Below, piece by piece: positions 10,320 through 22,800 of a stretch of 64,000 nt of DNA. The stretch's first letter is position 1; each line of letters opens with the position of its first letter. This DNA is from Rhynchonema sp. JSB1_4 (taxonomy: Eukaryota; Nematoda; Chromadorea; Monhysterida; Xyalidae): NCBI GenBank assembly GCA_030248065.1, contig JASAMV010003218.1, positions 1-64,000 of the forward strand, in the 5' to 3' direction. Under the pieces are notes generated by a model. The model saw nothing but the letters and a program-made list of their open reading frames with translations. It was not told the origin of the DNA and did no database searches. Position numbers and translations under genes: made by a program.

Positions 10320-12054
10320 ATGACGACATCAGACGCGACCGAATGCCCGATTTGCACCGAGCTGATGAGCGAACCGAAAATGTTGTTCTGCGGCCATTCA
10401 CTGTGCGAACAATGTCCGGCCACAATGCTCAATCGCAATCAACCGCAGGTTCATTGTGTTTTGTTTGATTACTGACTGTGCGAAAAACGCAGCTCTCTTC
10501 ATGGTGACCCTTGTTCTGAGTGTGGCAATTTCGGTCCCTGACTTGCCGGTGACCTCTTGGCTCGAACGCCGTGTGGCGTACATTCTTTTAGTGGCCGAAA
10601 ATAACATCCTGATCATTTCGCTGCCAAAGTAGCGCAGACCTTGTTTTCTACTGTTTGTCTGCTCTGCTGTCTGAGGGCTTCTCCTGTCGCCCGCCAACTT
10701 TTTTGTCACTATGTTGCAGAATCGGCAGATCGAATGTCCGCTGTGTCGTACGTATTGTGATGTTCCATTGAGTGGTTTGCCCACCAACTATATGCTCAAA
10801 GATCTGATTCAACAATATATGAAAACTGTCAATGACAGTGATCAAAGAAATCGGTGCGTTTTGCTCGGGAACAGATTGACACTCTACATTGTGGAGTGAG
10901 GTTTCGAATTTATTGCATTATCTGCATTTTTTACATTCATACATACAAGTTGGTGATTGTATTAATCAAGGGATTAGAATTCCAAATTCAGCGAGCCCAA
11001 TGAATGTTCTCAGACAACAAATAAACAACTAAGACGGTGGAAAATAGCCGCACCTGTAAAATAAGTTGCTAGACAATGCAAAAAAGGTGCGTGACCAAGT
11101 CAGACCCGATGTCATCACCAAGTTTGATGTCATCCGGTACAAATAACTTTATTGATTACTTTTTTCATTTGCAGTCTTTCATGTTCGTGGTGCGAGCGTG
11201 TGATGCAGGCCGATGATGAGAACGTGTGTGTTGCGTGTCGCACGGTCGTGTTTGGCGGCGGTGACGGACACCAACAGCAGACAAGCAGCGCGCACGTCGC
11301 ACATGTCATGGAGAATTGGGAGTTGCATGGTTGGAATAGTTAATTGGGAGTTGCATGGTTGGAATAGTTATGGAATAATACAGTTTGCTCAGTTCATCTC
11401 GCTTTGAAGCAATGTAAATTTTGATTTTGAGGATATTTCGATATTTGCTGAAGTTGTCTTTTCGACGAGCGTAGCAGCATCATTGCTGTTGCAGCTGTCC
11501 AGCATAAGGTTTTGCAATGATAAAATCAGAAATCTCGAAGTATCCGTGATTCAAAAGGATCACGCAGCCACGGGAAGGGAGGCTCCGTCCGATCACCAAA
11601 TTCAATGTGGACGGTGGGTGTTTTTTCTTCTGCAGAAGTTTTCACGGCAGCCACGAGCTCAGCAGCGGCGCAGTCGACCAATAACAGTGCGCCCAAGCGG
11701 CATGCCGCCAGTGCCAGTGCGCACAAGTCCCCGACTGAGGACGACATGGACCAGTTGTTCTTCGATTTCGTTCAATCCACTCTGTTCACACAAATCTCGA
11801 TCACGCTGGAGGGCGGCGGCGGGTTCGATCACGGCAAGGGCGCGCCTGACATGCAATTCATTCACTGGCTCTACACGCGACGACACAAACTGAGTCGACT
11901 GCTGCTGTTTGGATTGACCATTGAGCCACTGACTGCTGTTGTTGCATATTTAATCGATAGTGGACTGATGGCAGCTGAACCCGATGACGCTGCTTATGTG
12001 CACGATGCCAGTGAGCTGCTGCACGATATGATCATGATTGATATGGACATGTGA
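10320..12054 (+). CDS. R1: RING finger protein with half B-box and unrecognised C-terminal domain
   Basis: Four exons (10320-10448, 10720-10853, 11175-11329, 11636-12054) give 278 residues in frame. Residues 9-32 have CPIC...CGHSLCEQC and exon 2 supplies CPLC, completing a C3HC4 RING, the fold that binds E2 enzymes in ubiquitin ligases. LPTNYMLKDLI follows, as in TRIM proteins. Exon 3 encodes CSWC-x11-CVAC, the first zinc site of a B-box without the second. Exon 4 starts Ala/Ser rich and then has a compact domain with FFDFVQ, ISITLE, FIHWLY and AYLIDSGLM, seen again only in R4. A 28-bp tandem duplication at the exon 3 end (ggagttgcatggttgg twice) creates two possible donors. If neither is used, exon 3 reads to TAA at 11341-11343 and the last domain is lost. 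Confidence 0.8.
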
Positions 12055-12911
12055 TCAGGGATATTTGAACTAGATCTGACGTTATCTATCGAACGGGGAC
12101 ATGACTTGGCTTCCCAGGTGATTTTGCAGTGCGCAAATTATGAAAGTTTTAGCTTGCAAATGCCGCCTGATTTCAGAATTTCCAGACGCAAGTAAAAATT
12201 TTACAAAGTGCCTTTTGCACGGAGGCCATGTAAAAAAGCAATGAGTGAAGTGGAATTGTGGTTATCAATTAAATAGGAGCTGGCTTTCTTTGCTCGGGAG
12301 GTCACATTTGTAGCTAGGCAATTGGGCAGGCCAGTTTTAGTAAGACCTATGACATTCTTGGACTTGCTCAAATGCTCCACTATTTATCATGATACAAGAC
12401 TAAATTGTGGTGATTATGTAATGTACGAACTGTACTGTGTTCGTCATACTTCTGCCTTTGCTTATTTCTTTCGCACTAGACTGTTTGATTAGTTTGTCCG
12501 GTGAACTTCATCGCTTTTCTGTTGTGTGTTTTTTTGTGGATTCCTTTTAGTTTTTACTGTGTTTCTGTGAGACTAATGTGGATTGAGAGTAGGAATTTGT
12601 ACGGCATCCTTTAGCACTTTTCTTTTCTTTCACTTCGTCATATGCATCTCTTCTGATTTATTTACTTGCTTTACTGTGTGTGAAGTTTCTGGACTTCTCG
12701 CTTTTTACTGAGTTAGCAGCTTTTCGTATAAATCGCGATGGTTAGTGCAAAGCATGACTTGTGGTTTATCAGAGTATAGTTATGAACTTTATCTTCGCTT
12801 CTTCCTGACATTAGAAGTTTACTTCTGTTCCATACATTCTTTCGCAACACCTTCAAATCCACGGTATCATCCGACAGTTCCGACTCAGGTTATTTTCAAG
12901 CACAACGAGCG
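12055..12911. other. Intergenic stretch between R1 and R2
   Basis: AT-rich, many T runs, no supported exon. The end (caggttattttcaag to 12900) looks like a splice acceptor 11 nt upstream of the R2 start codon. Confidence 0.45.
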
Positions 12912-14407
12912 ATGGAGTTTCGATCAGCCGAGTGCCCGGTGTGCACCGAGCCAATGACGATGCCAAAAATGTTGCCCTGTGGTCATTTACTGTGTCGTGC
13001 GTGTGCCGACGATCTGGGCAAGTATCCGGACGTAACGGTCTGTTTCAGGATGTAGCCCTTTCATTCCAAGCACGCTTCCTGGCATTGTTATGACCAGCAC
13101 TCAAAACAACAAACTTGATGTAACGTGTGTATTCAGGTTGGACGAATCGAGTGCCCGTTATGCCTGACGGTGTGTCATGTGCCCGACGCTGGAATATCGA
13201 TCAATTATGCGCTCAAAGATATATTGAAAGAGTTGGACATGGTCGACTTTTCGTGTTTCAGGTGCAGTCATCAGATATCGTAACAATTTTCCGTTCAGAA
13301 CGACGGAAGTGCTTGCTCATATGACGTGCGTCCATTGTCATGTTCTGCTCAGGGTGATATTTTCGAAACGGTGTAAAGGTCAGTTGGGTGTAAAGATCGG
13401 TGGAAAGCTCGGTCTGAGAAAGTTCAGTGTAAGCTCGGCGTAAGCTTGAACCATTCACGCTGAGCAAGCAGCAGACGCGCGTTTCTAAACGAAAGGTCAA
13501 CTTTGATAGTTTGCTGTGCAAGCGCAAATCGTTTGTTTGCAATCTGGTTCATTTAAGCTGGTTGCACCAACGTTTTGAAGGAATATTTGTATAGTCCGTC
13601 CACATCAGCTCATGTCTCTGTGATGCTGCTGGCCAACTTGTTCCCTTCCTCCACGTTCTAATGAAAGAAATTGAGTTTCCGAAAAAAATTATTTTTGCTC
13701 CCAGATGGTGGTTTTTATGAAATCGACGTGTTTTATCAATTTTAATTTAAATTAGTGTTAAATTTGATCGAATTTAATCTTTTTCAACACATTTTGTTAT
13801 TTTTTAGTTTTTTTTGCAAAATCGGTCGCACTCAATTTCTCTTTCATTAGAACGTGGAGGAAGGGAATTTTGACGTCACTAACTGATCGCAGCACGAAAT
13901 CAAAACGGCTCCATGAACGGTTACGAAATTCATACATGTCGTTTAAAAACGCTTGTGCACCCAGCCTAAATAAACAATATTGCAAACAAACGGTTAACAC
14001 TTGCACAGCAGACTGTCAAAGTAGACCTTTCGTTTAGAAATGCGCGTCTGCTGCTTGCTCAGCGTTCAATGTTTCAACCTTACGCCGAGCTTACACTGAA
14101 CTTTCTCACACCGAGCTTTCCACCGACCTTTACACCCAACTGACCTTTACACCGTTTTTGAAAATATCACCCTCAGTGTGTAATTTCGGCACGAAGTTTG
14201 ACTAACTGCATATTCAGCTCAACCGTTGTGACTTGTTCGTGGTGTGACGATGAGGTGCGGGCAACCGATGAGCACGTGTGCACCAGATGTCGCCAAGTGA
14301 TGATTGAAAGTTGCGGCATTGACGACCGTCCCGAACAACAACAGTATTGCTGCAGTCGCACGTCGATTGCTGCCAAAATGTCTTTCTGTCTTGCATCGTC
14401 TTGTTGA
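12912..14407 (+). CDS. R2: short RING plus half B-box protein
   Basis: Three exons (12912-13037, 13137-13261, 14218-14407) give 146 residues. Exon 1 has CPVC-x11-CGHLLCRAC, exon 2 has CPLC then ISINYALKDIL, and exon 3 has CSWC-x11-CTRC then CRQVMIESC. The protein stops soon after the half B-box, so it is the shortest member of the array. A further 3' exon through an alternative donor cannot be excluded, because R3 continues for two more exons from a similar point. Intron 2 (956 bp) is mostly a transposon at 13352-14173. Confidence 0.75.
13352..14173. mobile_element. Long-arm inverted-repeat element, GGGTGATATTTTCGAAA family
   Basis: Arms of about 190 bases are complementary (gggtgatattttcgaaacgg to about 13545 against about 13985-14173), with TCA on both flanks. 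The ends match the 214-bp MITE in CDC45 intron 1. The centre is AT rich and holds a second inverted motif (acgttctaatgaaag against ctttcattagaacgt). No transposase was seen. It lies in R2 intron 2. Confidence 0.8.
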
Positions 14408-14477
14408 TCTGTATGTCTCGTTGCGTTTCAGCCGAATCGTGGGTGCATGCTAAGCTTCTATTTTTCTCAATGTATTA

Positions 14478-14639
14478 TCAGTATGGTATTCTAATCCCTT
14501 TCCATAGTTAAGGATTCCACCTTGGATGCTTGTCATTGGCTACAGTATGTGTTGTGCACTAGCAGGGAACAGCTCATGCATGCGATGCGAATGTCTGTGA
14601 AATCCTTAACTTTGGAAAGGGATTAAAATGCCATACTGA
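14478..14639. mobile_element. MITE, TCAGTATGG termini
   Basis: Inverted ends tcagtatggtattctaatcc and complement, about 38 bases with a few mismatches, surround a non-coding centre. It lies between R2 and R3. The target duplication is not clear. Confidence 0.65.
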
Positions 14640-14997
14640 ATATGAATGTGTCTGCCATTTGATGTTTCATGTATTATCTCATCTGAGTGCTTTGTCTTTT
14701 CTTTTAACCTGTGCATTCTGTATGCAGGCTTTGCGGTTCTGTTTTCAAATTGATTGGCTTGATTGCTGTGGATTAGATTAAACTTTATAGTTTTGCTTTT
14801 CTATCGTATAAAATGTGCATGGCAAGTGTGAATGTGAAGCATACGTTGCAGGTTTATCAAGCAGTTGTGAACTTTATCTTCGCTTCTATCCAACATTCGA
14901 AGCTTACTTGTGTTTTTTGTTTCATATCTGCAGCTTTCAAACCCACCCTTTGAATCAGTTGCGCACGAAGCAGATTTTTTTTTCAAAAATATAAGCG

Positions 14998-16482
14998 ATG
15001 GAGTTCTTGTCAGCCGAATGCCCCGTCTGTTTGGATCCAATGTCGATGCCGAAAATGTTGCCCTGTGGCCACTCACTCTGTCATGCGTGTCCCGACGATC
15101 TATTGGCCAGGCCCGAATCTGCTAGAACTGTGCGTTTTTTGTGATTGGGGCCTGAGCACGTAGTTAATACATGATGTTGTTGTTATTGTTAGCGGCACGA
15201 GTTCAACAACAAACTTGTTTTGACACGCTCTGAATTTGCAGATGGATTGGAACTTGTGAGCGTCATGCGTTCATTTTTTGTTCTTTTACATCTAAAAATT
15301 GAGATAAGATGCAATTTGCACGTTGATTTCCTTTTATTGCCTGTAAAACAAAGCTTGTTCACGAAAGATCCATCCGACGTCCACAATAAAGCAATGCGTT
15401 AGGTTGATAGCTCACTTCAGAATCGACGAATCGAATGCCCGTTGTGCTTGGTAGACTGCTACGTACCTAAAGCTGGCATACCGACCAACTATTCGATGAA
15501 GGGTTTGTTGGATGAGCTGAAGACTGTTGTCGCCAGGTACCGCACCAGGCATTATACATATCTTGAGCCCTGACACAAAAATTAAAAATCACATGTTTGC
15601 AACTCGTCCAATTGGCGACTGAGGATCGAAGTTTAAATTTTAGAAAACGAAGCATTGGGATGTGGTCAAGTATAGGCAAACTACGTCAACACGAGCCCGA
15701 TTTCGCAGCTGACGGAATGGTGAAACATTCTGACGTGGCTGCTGATTTGGGAAATGTTACACGTTGTAGAACACAATGTGGAGCATGATGATTTTCTCTT
15801 TCTATTCGTTTTGGAAGCACTCGGCCTCCGAAATCGGGCTCGTGTTGGCGTGGTTTGCCTTTACAGGCCAAGTGCGGCCTTGGCCCAAACCTGCGCAATT
15901 GTTGCCGAATTTTTCAATGACTATTTACCTCTGCACGAAACCGTGCGAACGTTCGGACAAACTTGCAGCAATTTTGAACTTAGCATGAGTCATTAATTGC
16001 AGCACGTCGTCCACCGTTTCGTGTTCGTGCTGTGACCATAAGATGGATCCATCCGATAGCATGGTTGTTTGTGATAGATGCCGCGAATTGATGATTGAAA
16101 GTTGCGTCATGGACAAACAGGGTAAGTCTCGGCGATCTTTGTCAATCGGTTGGGGGTGTGTTGGATTGACTGTATCATACAGCTCCTCATTTGACAGCGA
16201 CTGTCCGCCGTTCTTGCATTTTAGGCAGCGAACAGACGTCGCCTTCACCGACCAAGGCCATTTCGCCACCCGAACGCGCCTCGGAATCCAAAGTAAGACA
16301 CATGGGGGGGACAAAGACTGGCATGAAAATGTCACCGAATTGTATTCATAAAATATGGGTGTGCGCAGGAAGCCAACAACAATGACAACACATCGTCGTC
16401 TGGCGCAATGTCGCAGCGACTCACTGCCGAACAACCGGTGACGGCAGCGTCCTCGCGTCGAAGTAATTCTTGTGGCTTTTAG
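14998..16482 (+). CDS. R3: RING plus half B-box protein with Ser-rich tail
   Basis: Five exons (14998-15129, 15421-15536, 16003-16121, 16225-16292, 16369-16482) give 182 residues. Exon 1 has CPVC-x11-CGHSLCHAC and is very close to R2 exon 1 (SAECPVC, MPKMLPCGH). Exon 2 has CPLC and IPTNYSMKGLL. Exon 3 has CSCC-x11-CDRC. Exons 4 and 5 encode Ser/Pro/Asn-rich sequence without a domain, ending SNSCGF. Intron 2 contains the MITE at 15671-15862. As with its neighbours, a ubiquitin-ligase role is inferred from the RING only. Confidence 0.8.
15671..15862. mobile_element. TA-flanked MITE, AGGCAAACTAC family, copy 1
   Basis: The ends ataggcaaactacgtcaaca and its near complement before 15862 enclose a conserved interior (tgaaacattctgacgtggct, gggaaatgttacacgttg). 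Two more copies are at 28804-28994 and 40859-41015. It sits in R3 intron 2. Confidence 0.85.
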
Positions 16483-17235
16483 TTCTTGCTATTATTGGTG
16501 CTTGTTGTGGTCCGTCATCGTTTGAGTGTCTCTTCGTCTTTCGTGGTGATCCCATTATGTTTTCTAATTTATGATGCGGTATCTCGTTGACTGAAATGTT
16601 TGTTTTCTGTCAATATTCAGTGCCGGAATATATTTCGAATGTATTTCCGTGAATGCGCCGCAACGCGATTTCGTTTATCGTATTTCGTTTCTTTGCTGTT
16701 TGACTTTTCCTTTGTGAACCATCCTAGTATCCCTGTTTTTTCCTAGTGGTTGCTGTAATGTTGTTATATCACATATATTTTCACTACTTCACATTTTGGC
16801 ACCGATTCACCAAGCTTAGGAAAAGCGAAAAGTCCTGTTCAAATTTTTTTACACGTAGGCCCCTTTGGCAATATTCAAGGAAGCGTTTCTGAGTCGTCAC
16901 TATCGTTTCTAATTAGATCTTTGCTTTTTAGACGTATCACATGACAGTAACTGTAAACTGTACATAATTTATTCCGTGTTCTCTCAGCTCCCATTTTGTC
17001 TTTTTATGTAAACCTAATCAAGTCTTATATGTTTCAGTGTCGTTGATCGAAAAATGTAAACTTCGCAAGGTTCGTATGCTCGCTTTCGTTCAGTGTGTTT
17101 TCCTCACAGCTTCCAGCTGGTTGGAAGATTATTTATTCATTGTCGCATGGTGTCTTGTTTGATGTCAATGTCACGAATTTTTCCATTCTCTCATCCTGGT
17201 GCAGTTACTTTCACTTGCCCTTTTGTTCAGTTGCC
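16483..17235. other. Intergenic stretch between R3 and R4
   Basis: AT-rich, with many TTTC runs and no exon-like frame. Nothing functional was recognised. Confidence 0.4.
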
Positions 17236-18031
17236 AATGTCGTCTGAACGCCAGCCACGGTCCACGTTTTTTTACACTTCGATCGATTGCCCCATCTGTT
17301 CGCATTCCGTTAAAGTTGTTGACCATTCATTCTTGCAATGTGAATTTTTGTGCAATGTGTTTGTTAGTTGCCTAGTTCGACATTCTTCACAGACGGGCAG
17401 TACATCAGGTCATCGTCAGTGCAAATGCACCAGGTCGTCACGTTCTGCAAAAAGACTTGCAAGCTCTATCCACAGTACCGTTCAATTGAATGCCCGTTGT
17501 GTCGTGCGTGTACGCCAATGCCCCGGAATGAGCTGCCAGCCAATTATGTGCTCTAGGATTTGCTGTCTGAGCTGAAGAAGGACCTATGTGTACAGTTGCT
17601 TAGCACCAACGCTACGTCCACCAAACGCAAGTCCGACCACTACAAGCCTGTCCCCTGAAACCGCGCCGGCGTCATTCGAGAGTCTGTTCTTCGCCTTTGT
17701 TCAGGCCGCAATATCTTCCAATATCACCATCACGTTCGTCGACGGGACGAACAGAACTTTCCGGCCACGCAATACCCAACCGGACATGGTGTTCATTCAC
17801 TGGCTCTATGTGAGACAGCATGAATATATGTTTTTGATGTCATGTGGTGCTGAGATCACATGTTCCGCAACCATTGTGGCCTACCTGTTTGATAAAGGTG
17901 ACATTGCGCGTTGCTGTCATGACATCATTGGTCGCTGCGCTGGTGCAGCGGGCAAAGAAGTTGCTCAGGGGTTTGGCCCATGTGTGAAACATCGCTTTAT
18001 GTTGCGATTATATGTTTGTGAATTATTGTAG
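17236..18031 (+). pseudogene. R4: decayed RING gene of the array
   Basis: A first-exon-like frame from ATG 17236 has CPICSHSVK, but the CGH...C..C half of the RING is absent. Around 17470-17580 an exon-2-like frame reads IECPLCRAC and then LPANYVL, followed by TAG where the paralogues have AAG (K of NYVLKDL), so the reading frame stops in the middle of the conserved motif. The CxxC...CxxC exon is missing. A separate frame at about 17650-18031 keeps the R1-type C-terminal domain (LFFAFVQ, ITITFV, PDMVFIHWLY, IVAYLFDKG). A copy of the dispersed gacgggc repeat lies between the exon remnants (about 17393). The gene looks non-functional, or is a fragment used differently. Confidence 0.7.
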
Positions 18032-18144
18032 CTGCACTTTTTTGCTTGCGGCGTTGTGTTTGATTTGAATTCACTGTGGCCGACTAATGCATTTCTTTAT
18101 CATGCCAGTTAGACTTTAATTTTCGATATCATTTTCAGTGTGCG

Positions 18145-19595
18145 CAGTGGCGCACCTGGGAATGGGCAAATTGGGCAATGCCCAGGGTGTCTCAAAAGTG
18201 CCCATGGGCACAATTTAGCCAAAAGCGCCCATGGGCACAATTTAATTCCCTGAAAATGCCCATGGGCAAAGGCAGTGGCGCAACAGCCATATGGGCACCT
18301 TGGTCAGGGGCCCATAGTCAATTTGATGTGGTGGTCTGTGGTCAATTCAAAAAATTTGAGGTGGTCAATTCAAAAAATGGTGCCCATGGGCACTTTTGGC
18401 GAGCTTTCAGGTGGCGATGGGCACTTTTTTTGACATGGAAGTGTGAGAAATGCGGTTTCCAAAGGCACAAAGAGCGAAAAAATCTAAAAATTTTCGCGCT
18501 GCGCGCGTTTCTTACCGTTTCCTTTTGTGTCAATGTTGCCCATAACTGGTCTAAGTAAGCGTAGACTGGCCGCACTACAATATATAGCAGTATGTACTAC
18601 AATTATGTTCATTACAACACGCTGATTGGCATTGGTTGCAAAACAGCGGGGCTTCAAAGTTCATCTGTCGACGATCAAACGCACTTAGAGTCTAGTGAAT
18701 TGGGCACAGAGTGTTTGTTGGCGAACTCCAGACCAAATGAGATGTGAAAGACAGTCGGTCATGATTTACAAATAAAAAACACCTGTTAAATACGTCCAAA
18801 CAGCCATTTTACCACAAAATTCCTCCGAAATCTGAAAATTTTGCGCTTCGCGCGACGTTCAGAAACAGTTCTCTTCTTCATCCAGTCTAAGAGCGTTGGA
18901 CCAAGTAAAGGGCACATTCAGGGAGCAGAAGGCCCGTGCTCCCCTTGGACAACTTCGCCCCAGACTGAATGGGCAGTGTCTGGGGTCCCCTCGCCTGATA
19001 CAACCCCCCTATGTCTGGCATGGTACAGAAGGTATTCCCCCGATTTTTACCCCGGTATAGGAGGTATTGGTCGCACAATGACTATATGAGAATCCATCCA
19101 AAATTTTTCCTGAATTGACAAGCCAGAAAATTCAAATTGAGATTGAGCGCCAACGTGTAATTACACACAAAGTATGTAGTAAGCGAAATGTTTCAGAGAT
19201 TAAAAACGTGGTTGACTGGCTGGTTTATTTTCAGATGAAAATGTTTTGTAAGAAACACAAATAGCGCAGTGGTTTAGCGTGGCTCATCGTTGGAATCCTG
19301 AAAGTCAGGGTGGTTTTGGATGGATTCTCATATGGTCATTGTGCGACCAATACATATCCCCGATTTTGCCCAAAAGTGTTACTTTTTGACCATGATAACC
19401 AAAATTAGTGTAAAATCGGTGGTTCTTGCCCCACAATACTCAAAATTCGCGCGCCAAAAATTGCGCGAAAAGAATAGAAATTGGTGAAAACGCATGACGT
19501 AAAATTGACAAATGTTGGGTTTGCAACAAGCACTAGGTAAAAATGCATTTTTCCAAAAGTGCCCATACTGACTCCAAAACCTGTGTGCGCCACTG
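18145..19595. mobile_element. hAT-type element between R4 and R5
   Basis: The termini cagtggcgcacctgg and gtgcgccactg are inverted, and the flanks are perfect 8-bp direct repeats agtgtgcg (18137-18144, 19596-19603). The left side has repeated tgcccatgggcac words. No transposase frame is intact. Another inverted-repeat element is nested at 19064-19353. Confidence 0.85.
19064..19353. mobile_element. Nested MITE, GTATTGGTCGCACAATG termini
   Basis: Forty-base ends (gtattggtcgcacaatgact and complement, then gagaatccatccaaaa) are inverted with two mismatches. The element lies inside the hAT element at 18145-19595 and is therefore a later insertion or a second-layer structure of it. Confidence 0.75.
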
Positions 19596-19867
19596 AGTGT
19601 GCGATAATTTTACATTGCACAATAATTTATCAATTTTGCGCATCACGCGTTTCTGTGCGTTTTCGATAAAGCTATTTATTTGAGTTCATTTAATATTTGT
19701 TAATGCCGCAATCTGTTTTAAACACGGCTTCTAGTTTGAAGCTTACAGCTGATGATAGTGTTTTCTACTTGACTTTGTGCCATCTTTTTTGGGGTTGCCA
19801 GGTCAAACTTTTCCTGCAATTGCAGTTTTATATCGCTTTGCCCACTGCCTACAGTACACCCTTGATG

Positions 19868-22800
19868 ATGTCATCGTCTTTATGCGAGTCAGCGATGGAT
19901 TGTCCCATCTGCATGACAACAATGGCCGAACCCAAAGTACTGGCTTGCGGGCATTCTTTCTGCCACCATTGTGCACTGGGGATTATGCGTGCAAGTGAAC
20001 AGGTATGCACCTGTGTTGTTGTTGTTCTTGTCGATGTGGGTCGTCGCTTGGCCGCGTCTGCGTGGAACCTCAGTAGACGGGTTTTTACACGTATCCCAGG
20101 TTTTGGCAGATGCTGGAAAGAAATGTGAAGCCGCCGGGTCTTGGTGGTCCTAGTTTGAATATCCAAGTGGATCGTTGCTGTGGCTGTAGCATTGCCTGCC
20201 TGTTTTTTTACCTGTTAGAATATTCACCATACAGACAGTAATTAGGAGGTTAACGGTAGGTTTGGTGACAAAAACTTAGCACACTATGTGGAAAATTCAC
20301 TATCTGGGGGTGAGAGAGTCGACTGTATCAGAATGAGACATCACTTCAGCCCGGTACTGTCACGTGTCCACTGTGTCGTATGCCGTGTGCTTTATCGATG
20401 TCTGGTCTGGCCACCAACTATATGCTCAAGGATTTGATCGCAGAGTTTTCGGCGGCGTTATTGAAGCAAAGTGCTCCGAATCACAGGTTGGTACTGGTGA
20501 AGCTCGATAACGTTCAGTAATCAATGTTGTACAATTCTCAATTGTAATCCTCCAGTGTTCAAACAATCAATATGAAGTTCTTCGCTTCCGCTCATGTAGG
20601 CGTAGTTTGTCGATTTTTGTTTGAACAGTGTGTTGTCAACCCTCATTTTTGCACAACGTAAGCGTAAAAGTCGCCTCAACCGCAACTTTTTTGACAATCT
20701 TTACGATTCACGATGAATATTGATGCCAAAACTCAATACCAAACAAACTCGAACTGCTTTTCTCCGGGAATACAAAAACCAGATGAGTTTCGGCCTGTGC
20801 TCACAGATGGGGTGTACCAGGACATCGTCAGGGCGGATGCACCCGGGATGCCGAAAAGTGTGATATGTGGCCCCAATCGTTGCAGTGTTTCGTGCACGTG
20901 GTGTGAGCGCGTGTTGCAAGCAGCCGATGAGATTATTTGTGCTCAATGTCGCACAGTGGGAATGGAGAGCTATGCCGGGCATCGCGCCACAACGTTTGAT
21001 GACCCTGATGGAATCAACAATGACGATCACAATAACAACAACAGTGTGCTGACATTACCGCCACCATCCACTTGGAGTGCCCTGAACGGTGGGCTCGAAT
21101 CAACGTTTTACTATTTCGATTAAAGCTGCGTTTCACAGGAACCCAAAACCGCGCATTTGTAGTTAGGTGGGTGATGGGACGAGTGGTACATGCACATGCA
21201 GTACAGTGGAAATTCTAGCTCTGAGGTTTTTAAAATTTGCTTGCCTTCTTGTGCTTTCTCTACAACGCACGCATTACATTTTGCCGATTTATCTTGTGTG
21301 CGCACCACATCATTTGCAGACCAACGAAGTGTGCGTGCACGTCACCGAGGGGTCTACCACCATAGCTCCTGTCGCCCTCACGCACCACCACCGGGCCCTG
21401 CTGCCAGTGCACGCGGTCATTACGCAGCCAGTGCGCGCGGACACGGACCACTCGTGACAACACGCATGCGCATCGTGGATACGCGACGTTTCAATGCAGA
21501 AGCACAACCCACACCGTCGTTACCGCCTCGATTTCGCAAACAAATGCCCTCGACCGGATACACTTGGAGTGATCTGGTGTCCAGTAGTCCACTGCCTTCA
21601 AACAGCAGCAATACCAGTGAAACATCCATGTCAAACAGCGCACATGTAAGGTCTTTGTTTTTGCCGTGACGATATTTGTGCAAGCGTGTGTTGTGTCTGG
21701 CGTGAGTGCGCGGACCTAGAAAGCCCACGTACTGATACAACAGTGAATAAGAGTCTTTTTGCCCTTATCGTTTTCCCGGTCACGCAGTAACCTGGTGCAT
21801 TCGCATCGACGATGACCTGGTACACCGCCCATCTGTAAAAGCAGGTCAACAAGAAACATGCCGCACAACTTGTATTGCGCTCGTTTTAGGCACAAGATAA
21901 ACATCGAGTAATACAGGAGCATGGTTGTTTTTCGCGGCTGCTGTCAACGAAATAATAATGTAACAATAATGTGAGTTTTGCCCGTTTCGGCCTGTTTTCA
22001 CAGACGGGCGAGGTGCCAGGCCTCGTCGGTGCGAACACCTCCGGCCAATTGACCTCCAAAAGGACCTCGAAAGTCGCAAATTTTTAGCCGCGATCGGCCC
22101 AAAATCGAGGCCTATTCGAATCGACATTCTACATCACCGATCAAAGGCGGAATAATTATTCTTCAGACGATCCGATCGAGACAGCTTTTCAAATGGTTGG
22201 TCCCGTCTTGCTCTTGCGTCAAGTTCTCTTCACTGTTGAAATGTTTGTTCAGTATTCTTTAATTTGATGACCTATTAGATTTTCTTAGATTTGCAGTCAC
22301 GCTGGAATCAAGATCAACCGCCGCCTGCAGCAACCGAGCAAGCAGCCAACCAAGTGCAGTATTTTCCAAACGCGCACATGCAGGACGGATCGATACAGGA
22401 AATGGGACATCCGGTACATTGTCTACTTGGTGTCTGTGCGTGCCACTCGAACAAGAACTCGATTTGAGGCGAACTGTTTAGCGGATACATGGACAGATGC
22501 ATCTTAAAAATTACATTTCATTTGATTTGTTGATTATCTTTCATTACAAATTTATTCGTCAGACCAACAACAACAGCAACGTCTGGCAACAACCAACTGT
22601 CAATGTCAACTGCAACCAACTTCTACCCGACGCGAACAACATGCGAAATGCGATCAGTACGACCAACGGGCAGTCAGACAACACCGTGCTTCGACGGCGC
22701 GTGATTCCGCAAATTCAAAATGTGAGTGTGTCAGACTTGAATGTTGTTGGCATCATCAGTAAATTGCTAGATATCATAATCAGAATAGTAAAAATTTCAC

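Noticed and set aside
15925..16434. 169-codon minus-strand frame
   Set aside because: Lies opposite R3 exons 3-5 and is their antisense shadow.
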